Assembly (NCBI RefSeq): GCF_013523055.1
Contig: NZ_JAAMQM010000015.1
Coordinates: forward strand, 118,465 to 182,464
Length of the DNA: 64,000 nucleotides
Source: Pseudomonas capeferrum
Lineage (GTDB): Bacteria > Pseudomonadota > Gammaproteobacteria > Pseudomonadales > Pseudomonadaceae
Direction of reading: 5' to 3'
In this document: positions 58,058-64,000 of the stretch, one piece after another
Position numbering within the stretch: the first letter of the stretch is position 1
Layout: each line of letters begins with the position of its first letter
Program-made: the position numbers and the translations under genes
Notes under the pieces: generated by a model
What the model was told of the DNA's origin: nothing
The model's database searches: none
What the model saw: the letters and a program-made list of their open reading frames with translations, nothing else

Positions 58058-58181
58058 TTTCTAGCCACCCCTCTGATAGCTACCGCTCATTAGAGTGCCA
58101 TCACCTAATCAAGTGGGGCTTGGCAGCTGTTTCGGCGTTCTCGCCAAGCTTTATCGAAGTTTGTGCACGAGGACCATCAAA

Positions 58182-59453
58182 GTGCCCCGGTATAACCGCA
58201 ATGTCTTACCCAAGACCCCCGTCTCGCCCTGGAAGATCGCTGCACTCTGTGCAGTCATCTCTGGGTTGATGGCGCCTGCAGCCCTTGCCCAAAGCATCAG
58301 CTTGCCCCAGGCGCTTTCGACGGCCATGGATGCCAACCCAGACCTGGCCGCGGCCAGGCAAGAAATTGGGATCGCTGATGGTGCTCGCAAGCAGGCCGGG
58401 CTTATCCCCAACCCCACAATCTCGTATGACGTGGAAGACACCCGTCGTAACACCAGCCAGACGACTGTCTCTCTCAGCCAGACCCTTGAGCTGGGCGGTA
58501 AGCGGGGGGCTCGTGTTGACGTCGCCACATACGGGCAGACCGCCGCACAGCTTGAGTTAGACCGTCGCGTTAACGGCCTGCGTGCAGATGTCGTCCAAGC
58601 CTTTTACGCCGCGTTGCGGGCCCAGACAGGTCTCGACCTGGCCAAGCAATCTCTCGAACTGACTGAGCGCGGTCTTCGCATCGTCGATGGCCGTGTTCGC
58701 GCAGGTAAGTCGTCCCCAGTGGAGGCGACCCGCGCTCAAGTGCAACTGGCCGAAGCCCAGCTGCAAGTTCGACGTGCAGAAACGGAAAAAGCGACCGCTT
58801 ACCAACAGCTCGCTCAAATTACCGGGAGCTCAGTCACCGTGTTTGATCGACTCGAATCGCCAACCCTCTCCCCGGGCTTGCCACCTCGCACTGAAGATCT
58901 GCTGGCTAAGCTCGACCAAACAGCAGAAATGCGTCAGGCCGTGGTTCAGATCGACAAGAGCGACGCCTCGCTCGGATCAGAGAAAGCTCAGCGTATCCCG
59001 AACCTTACTGTCAGCGTAGGTAGCCAGTACGACCGCTCTGTGCGCGAGCGGGTCAACACTGTGGGCCTGTCTATGCCGTTGCCGCTGTTCGATCGTAACC
59101 AAGGCAACATTCTTTCCGCTTCTCGTCGTGCAGATCAGGCCCGAGACCAGCGCAATGCTGTGGAGCTGCGTCTGCGCACCGAAACCCAAACCGCGTTGAA
59201 CCAGTGGTCCACCGCCATGCAGGAGGTCGAGTCCTACGACAAGACCATTCTGCCATCAGCCCAACAAGCCGTAGAGACCGCAACCCGCGGCTTCGAGATG
59301 GGCAAATTTGGCTTCATCGAAGTGCTGGATGCCCAGCGCACCTTGATCGTCGCTCGTGGCCAATACCTCGAATCGTTGGCAGCGGCGACCAATGCGCGTG
59401 CGCAGGTGGAAAGGGTTTATGGCGAAGTCGGCTCAACTGCCGGCGCTCGCTGA
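58182..59453 (+). CDS. czcC: CzcC, outer-membrane channel of the Czc RND pump
   Basis: A 423-residue TolC-like outer-membrane factor for Co/Zn/Cd efflux. A signal-like segment lies at residues 15-38 (IAALCAVISGLMAPAALAQS), followed by long helical hairpins (SLPQALSTAMDANPDLAAAR; VSLSQTLELGGKRGARV) typical of the OEP family. I chose GTG 58182 since GAGGA lies nine bases upstream; a GTG at 58095 is possible. First gene of czcCBA, probably activated by CzcR. Confidence 0.9.
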   Translation: MPRYNRNVLPKTPVSPWKIAALCAVISGLMAPAALAQSISLPQALSTAMDANPDLAAARQEIGIADGARKQAGLIPNPTISYDVEDTRRNTSQTTVSLSQTLELGGKRGARVDVATYGQTAAQLELDRRVNGLRADVVQAFYAALRAQTGLDLAKQSLELTERGLRIVDGRVRAGKSSPVEATRAQVQLAEAQLQVRRAETEKATAYQQLAQITGSSVTVFDRLESPTLSPGLPPRTEDLLAKLDQTAEMRQAVVQIDKSDASLGSEKAQRIPNLTVSVGSQYDRSVRERVNTVGLSMPLPLFDRNQGNILSASRRADQARDQRNAVELRLRTETQTALNQWSTAMQEVESYDKTILPSAQQAVETATRGFEMGKFGFIEVLDAQRTLIVARGQYLESLAAATNARAQVERVYGEVGSTAGAR

Positions 59454-59521
59454 ACGGGCCAAACATTTTCTTCGGCACACAGCCTTGAACAAGCCGGTGC
59501 CTACGATCAGCAGGAGTAGCA

Positions 59522-60772
59522 ATGGATAACAAACGCAAGATCGCCCTCGCGGTAGCCGCTGTGGCAGCCCTCGGATTTGGCAGCCTTGCCTGGAACAATA
59601 GTTCCGGACAGCAAGCCGCCAGTACCGCTGAGCATGGCGCTAACGATGGCCATGGCGACGAAAAGAAAGCCGCATCTGCCGCCAAAGAGGAAGGTGATGA
59701 GGGCCATGGTGAAGAAGGTCATAGCGAAGAGGGCGGTGAAGAAGAGGGCAAGCTGACGCTCAGCGCTGAACAGATCAAGGCCGCCGGTGTTGCCTTGGAA
59801 GCTGCAGCGCCTCGTGACCTCGGTACCGTCGTGAGCTTCCCGGGCGAAATTCGCTTCGACGAAGATCGTACTGCCCACGTGGTTCCTCGTGTTCCTGGCG
59901 TTGTTGAGGCTGTCCAGGCCAACTTGGGCGAGACGGTCAAGAAAGGGCAAGTCCTGGCGGTAATCGCCAGCCAGCAGATCTCTGACCTGCGCAGCGAACA
60001 ACAGGCCGCACAGCGTCGCGTCGAACTGGCGCGTGTCACCTTCGAGCGTGAGAAGCAACTGTGGCAGGACAAGATCTCCGCAGAGCAAGACTACCTCCAA
60101 GCACGCCAAGCGCTGCAAGAGGCGGATATCTCCTTGGCCAACGCCAAGCAGAAGGTCGGCGCAATCGGTGCCTCGGTTAACTCTGTTGGCGGTAATCGTT
60201 ACGAGCTCCGCGCTCCCTTCGACGCCGTGGTAGTGGAGAAACACCTGACCGTCGGCGAAGTCGTCAGCGAGGCGACCAACGCCTTCATCCTTTCCGACCT
60301 GAATCAGGTCTGGGCGACCTTCGCAGTTCCGCCGACAGATCTGGGCAAGGTCACGACTGGCCGTGCAGTGAAAGTCTCTTCGCCTGACATGAACGTCGAG
60401 GTCGAAGGGAAGGTGGGTTATGTCGGCAGCCTGCTGGGCGAGCAAAACCGTGCAGCTACTGTCCGCGTCACCTTGACCAACCCCAACGGCGCCTGGCGTC
60501 CAGGCCTGTTCGTAAACATTGCGGTCACCTCCCAGACCGATCGAGTTGCCGTAGCGGTCCCTGAGCACGCTGTGCAGACCGTTGAAGACAAACCTTCGGT
60601 ATTCGTACGCACCCCAGATGGCTTTGACACCCGCCCGGTAAAACTGGGTCGCCGCGACAATGGGTACGTGGAAATCATCGACGGTATTGAAGCCGGCGCC
60701 CAGGTAGCAACCAGTGGCAGCTTCACACTCAAGTCCGAGCTCGGCAAAGCTTCTGCCGAACACGGTCACTGA
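59522..60772 (+). CDS. czcB: CzcB, periplasmic adaptor of the Czc RND pump
   Basis: A 416-residue membrane-fusion protein. N-terminal hydrophobic anchor (residues 8-28), a His/Glu-rich metal-binding stretch (about residues 35-75), then lipoyl, helical hairpin and beta-barrel domains (VVPRVPGVVEAVQANLGE; TNAFILSDLNQVWATF). AGGAG precedes the ATG. It links CzcA to CzcC. The His-rich stretch may sense or capture Zn. Confidence 0.92.
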   Translation: MDNKRKIALAVAAVAALGFGSLAWNNSSGQQAASTAEHGANDGHGDEKKAASAAKEEGDEGHGEEGHSEEGGEEEGKLTLSAEQIKAAGVALEAAAPRDLGTVVSFPGEIRFDEDRTAHVVPRVPGVVEAVQANLGETVKKGQVLAVIASQQISDLRSEQQAAQRRVELARVTFEREKQLWQDKISAEQDYLQARQALQEADISLANAKQKVGAIGASVNSVGGNRYELRAPFDAVVVEKHLTVGEVVSEATNAFILSDLNQVWATFAVPPTDLGKVTTGRAVKVSSPDMNVEVEGKVGYVGSLLGEQNRAATVRVTLTNPNGAWRPGLFVNIAVTSQTDRVAVAVPEHAVQTVEDKPSVFVRTPDGFDTRPVKLGRRDNGYVEIIDGIEAGAQVATSGSFTLKSELGKASAEHGH

Positions 60773-60796
60773 TGCGAACTGACAGGATGATTTCTC

Positions 60797-63700
60797 ATGT
60801 TTGAACGTATCATCAGATTCGCCATCGAGCAGCGCATCGTAGTAATGATCGCCGTTCTGATCATGGCGGGTATCGGTATCTACAGCTATCAAAAGCTGCC
60901 CATCGATGCGGTACCCGATATCACCAACGTCCAGGTGCAGATCAACACTGCAGCGCCTGGTTACTCGCCCTTGGAAACCGAACAACGGATCACGTTTCCA
61001 GTTGAAACGGCCATGGCCGGTCTCCCGGGCCTTCAGCAGACCCGTTCCCTGTCTCGCTCTGGCCTGTCTCAGGTCACCGTGATCTTCAAGGATGGCACTG
61101 ACATCTTCTTTGCCCGCCAGTTGATCAACGAGCGGCTGCAGGTTGCGAAGGAACAGCTGCCAGAAGGTGTAGAGGCCGTCATGGGTCCGGTATCTACCGG
61201 CCTCGGCGAGATCTTCCTGTGGACTGTTGAAGCCGAAGATGGCGCGGTCAAAGAGGACGGTACGCCGTACACCCCGACCGACCTGCGCGTGATCCAGGAC
61301 TGGATCATCAAGCCTCAGCTGCGTAACGTCCCGGGTGTGGCCGAGATCAATACCATCGGCGGTTATGCCAAGCAGTTCCTGGTTGCGCCGGATCCAAAGC
61401 GCCTGGCTACCTACAAGCTGACACTCAATGACCTGGTCGCAGCGTTGGAAAGTAACAACGCCAACGTCGGTGCCGGCTACATCGAGCGTAATGGTGAACA
61501 GTTGCTCATCCGTGCACCGGGTCAGGTAGGCAATATCGAAGACATCGCCAACATCGTGATCACCAGTGTGGATGGTGCACCGATTCGCATCAGCAGCGTT
61601 GCTGACGTCAGCATCGGTAAAGAGCTCCGTACAGGTGCTGCTACTGAGAACGGCCGCGAAGTCGTGCTCGGTACCGTGTTCATGCTGATTGGTGAAAACA
61701 GCCGCACCGTATCTCAAGCTGTCGCCGCCAAATTGGCGGACATCAACCGCACCCTGCCAAAGGGCGTGGTGGCTGTGACTGTTTACGACCGTACCAACCT
61801 GGTTGAAAAAGCCATCGCGACGGTGAAGAAGAACCTGGTGGAAGGCGCGATCCTGGTTATCGCCATTCTGTTCCTGTTCCTCGGCAACATCCGTGCGGCT
61901 CTGATCACCGCGATGGTGATTCCGCTGTCCATGCTGTTCACCTTCACAGGCATGTTCAACAACAAGGTCAGTGCCAACTTAATGAGTTTGGGGGCACTCG
62001 ACTTCGGCATCATCGTCGACGGTGCCGTGGTTATTGTAGAAAACGCGATCCGTCGACTGGCTCATGCGCAACATAAGCATGGCCGCATGCTCACCAAAAC
62101 CGAACGCTTCCACGAGGTCTTTGCCGCGGCGCGAGAAGCTCGCCGGCCGCTGATCTTCGGTCAGCTGATCATCATGGTGGTGTACCTGCCGATCTTCGCC
62201 CTCACCGGCGTCGAAGGCAAAATGTTCCACCCGATGGCCTTCACCGTTGTGATGGCGCTGCTGGGTGCAATGGTCCTGTCCGTTACCTTTGTTCCTGCAG
62301 CTATTGCCATGTTCGTCACTGGCAAGGTGAAGGAAGAGGAAGGCGTGGTCATGCGCACAGCTCGACTGCGCTATGAACCGGTTCTGCAATGGGTGCTGGG
62401 ACATCGGAACATCGCTTTCTCGGCCGCAGTAGCCTTGGTCGTGCTCAGTGGTTTGCTGGCAAGTCGTATGGGTAGCGAGTTCATCCCAAGCCTCAGTGAG
62501 GGTGACTTTGCGATGCAGGCCATGCGTGTGCCTGGAACGAGCCTCACTCAATCTGTCGAGATGCAGCAGCGTCTGGAGAAAGCGGTGATTGCGCAGGTGC
62601 CTGAAGTTGAGCGGATGTTCGCACGCTCGGGTACCGCAGAAATTGCATCTGACCCGATGCCGCCGAACGCCTCTGACGCCTACATCATGCTCAAGCCTCA
62701 GGATCAGTGGCCTAACCCGAAGAAGCCTCGTGATGAGCTGATTGCTGAAGTGCAGAAGGCCGCAGCGGGTGTTCCAGGAAGCAACTACGAGTTGTCGCAG
62801 CCAATCCAACTGCGTTTCAACGAGCTGATTTCGGGCGTGCGTAGTGACGTCGCTGTGAAAGTCTTCGGCGATGACATGGACGTGCTCAACAACACCGCCA
62901 ACAAGATCGCGGCAGCGCTCAAAGCGGTCCCGGGCTCATCGGAAGTGAAAGTTGAGCAGACATCCGGCCTGCCGGTGCTGACCATCAACATTGACCGCGA
63001 AAAAGCAGCACGCTACGGCCTGAACATCGCGGATGTTCAGAACTCGATCGCTATCGCCGTGGGTGGCCGTCAGGCCGGCACGCTGTATGAGGGCGACCGT
63101 CGGTTCGACATGGTAGTACGCCTACCAGAGACCGTTCGCACCGACGTAGCGGGTATGTCCAGCTTGCTGATCCCGGTACCTGCCAATGCGGCACAGGGTG
63201 CCAATCAGATCGGCTTCATCCCGCTGTCCCAGGTCGCCAATCTGGACCTGCAACTGGGCCCGAACCAAATCAGCCGCGAGAACGGCAAACGTCTGGTTAT
63301 CGTCAGCGCCAACGTTCGAGGCCGCGATCTGGGGTCCTTCGTTGAGGAGGCGACCGCATCGCTGGACAAGAAGGTGCAAATTCCTGCGGGCTACTGGACG
63401 ACTTGGGGGGGCCAGTTCGAGCAGCTGCAGTCGGCTGCCAAACGCCTGCAGATCGTTGTTCCAGTCGCCTTGCTGCTGGTCATGACCTTGTTGTTCCTGA
63501 TGTTCAACAACCTGAAGGACGGCATGCTGGTCTTCACCGGTATTCCATTCGCACTCACCGGTGGTGTTGTGGCGTTGTGGCTGCGGGACATCCCACTGTC
63601 GATCTCGGCAGGTGTCGGCTTCATTGCACTGTCCGGCGTTGCAGTACTGAACGGCCTGGTGATGATTGCCTTCATCCGCGGGCTAAGGGAGGAGGGACGA

Positions 63701-63958
63701 ACGCTCAGACAGGCAGTCGATGAAGGTGCATTGACCCGTCTGCGACCTGTTCTGATGACAGCCTTGGTAGCGTCCCTGGGCTTCATCCCGATGGCTTTGG
63801 CCACCGGCACCGGTGCCGAAGTTCAGCGGCCATTGGCGACGGTGGTGATTGGCGGGATCCTGTCCTCCACCGCACTGACCTTGCTGGTACTGCCTGCCCT
63901 GTATCACTGGGCACACCGCAAGGATGAAGACGGCGACGAGGCCGAAGTGGTTAGCTAA
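60797..63958 (+). CDS. czcA: CzcA, RND metal pump
   Basis: A 1053-residue heavy-metal efflux RND transporter that exports Co, Zn and Cd using the proton gradient. The HME signature in transmembrane helix 4 is DFGIIVDGAVVIVEN with D402, D408 and E415 (numbering from ATG 60797), the proton-relay residues known from CzcA. The size matches the family. It ends the operon; a perfect hairpin follows. Confidence 0.95.
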   Translation: MFERIIRFAIEQRIVVMIAVLIMAGIGIYSYQKLPIDAVPDITNVQVQINTAAPGYSPLETEQRITFPVETAMAGLPGLQQTRSLSRSGLSQVTVIFKDGTDIFFARQLINERLQVAKEQLPEGVEAVMGPVSTGLGEIFLWTVEAEDGAVKEDGTPYTPTDLRVIQDWIIKPQLRNVPGVAEINTIGGYAKQFLVAPDPKRLATYKLTLNDLVAALESNNANVGAGYIERNGEQLLIRAPGQVGNIEDIANIVITSVDGAPIRISSVADVSIGKELRTGAATENGREVVLGTVFMLIGENSRTVSQAVAAKLADINRTLPKGVVAVTVYDRTNLVEKAIATVKKNLVEGAILVIAILFLFLGNIRAALITAMVIPLSMLFTFTGMFNNKVSANLMSLGALDFGIIVDGAVVIVENAIRRLAHAQHKHGRMLTKTERFHEVFAAAREARRPLIFGQLIIMVVYLPIFALTGVEGKMFHPMAFTVVMALLGAMVLSVTFVPAAIAMFVTGKVKEEEGVVMRTARLRYEPVLQWVLGHRNIAFSAAVALVVLSGLLASRMGSEFIPSLSEGDFAMQAMRVPGTSLTQSVEMQQRLEKAVIAQVPEVERMFARSGTAEIASDPMPPNASDAYIMLKPQDQWPNPKKPRDELIAEVQKAAAGVPGSNYELSQPIQLRFNELISGVRSDVAVKVFGDDMDVLNNTANKIAAALKAVPGSSEVKVEQTSGLPVLTINIDREKAARYGLNIADVQNSIAIAVGGRQAGTLYEGDRRFDMVVRLPETVRTDVAGMSSLLIPVPANAAQGANQIGFIPLSQVANLDLQLGPNQISRENGKRLVIVSANVRGRDLGSFVEEATASLDKKVQIPAGYWTTWGGQFEQLQSAAKRLQIVVPVALLLVMTLLFLMFNNLKDGMLVFTGIPFALTGGVVALWLRDIPLSISAGVGFIALSGVAVLNGLVMIAFIRGLREEGRTLRQAVDEGALTRLRPVLMTALVASLGFIPMALATGTGAEVQRPLATVVIGGILSSTALTLLVLPALYHWAHRKDEDGDEAEVVS

Positions 63959-63976
63959 CAGCCTCCGCTAAAGAGA

Positions 63977-64000
63977 AGCCCACAACACGTGTTGTGGGCT
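63977..64000 (+). terminator. Terminator hairpin at the window end
   Basis: AGCCCACAACAC and GTGTTGTGGGCT form a perfect 12-bp inverted repeat directly after czcA. The T-tract, if any, lies outside the window. Confidence 0.7.

Noticed and set aside
59507..61717. A 736-codon open frame on the minus strand
   Set aside because: It lies entirely antisense to czcB and czcA, which are clear genes; high-GC codon bias creates such long antisense frames.
1..64000. CRISPR arrays, tRNA and rRNA genes
   Set aside because: No regularly spaced repeats of CRISPR type and no tRNA- or rRNA-like sequence were recognised on either strand.

Overview
The window looks like part of a large Pseudomonas accessory replicon, probably a megaplasmid of the P. 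putida/P. aeruginosa type. Three things suggest this: a Pseudomonas-style czcCBA cobalt-zinc-cadmium efflux operon with an OprD-family porin and a CzcR-like regulator, a plasmid-type UmuDC (RulAB) pair, and about 40 kb of small, same-strand, mostly uncharacterised genes of the kind seen on Pseudomonas megaplasmids and phages. I see no rRNA, tRNA, CRISPR array, recognisable replication initiator, partition genes or conjugation genes, so the replicon type is inferred.

Layout. 1-5 kb: two tandem paralogous membrane proteins, then an AcrVA2-like anti-CRISPR gene on the minus strand flanked by TGTCGC-type repeats, then a DNA-binding regulator. 5.5-14 kb: an orphan C5 cytosine methyltransferase, zinc-ribbon proteins, an acetyltransferase and a TGT/DpdA-like protein. 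14-18 kb: a possible PD-(D/E)XK protein, a membrane protein, and an AbiE-like nucleotidyltransferase toxin with its HTH partner. 18-31 kb: small membrane proteins, a GIY-YIG protein, two tandem DnaB helicases, many small proteins, and a DndC/PAPS-reductase-like gene lacking its ATP-binding half. 31-36.6 kb: phage-like small genes. 36.7-39.3 kb: an SOS locus (umuC, umuD, LexA box, SRAP protein). 39.4-44.7 kb: small genes, a decayed ATP-dependent DNA ligase and three membrane proteins. 44.8-47 kb: a minus-strand operon of a HEPN protein and two GNAT-like paralogs. 47-54.7 kb: small genes, an HNH nuclease, a two-gene nuclease-like cassette, and a second copy of the 15 kb membrane protein. 55-64 kb: the metal-resistance block (czcR, a small His-rich ORF, oprD-like porin, czcC-czcB-czcA).

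Two families of dispersed promoter-proximal DNA motifs appear to tie the small-gene region together. Family A is a pair of TTGTCC-TATA-type sites about 33 bp apart and lies upstream of five transcription units (5612, 8233, 11583, 39504, 47291). Family B, TTAY-N3-TACGYGTTAYG, is always on the plus strand and lies upstream of six units (19969, 21831, 26010, 30312, 33535, 43485), with a weaker seventh near 28180. Neither is a regulatory site I recognise. A third family with GGCACAT half-sites lies upstream of 4608 and 9955. These suggest replicon-specific regulons.

The strongest candidates for undescribed biology are the two motif families, a diverged noncoding element present twice (14.9 and 51.5 kb) near paralogous membrane genes, the nuclease-like cassette at 52.1-54.0 kb, the HEPN-GNAT operon, and the tandem dnaB genes. 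All functional statements rest on reading motifs by eye; no database search was run.
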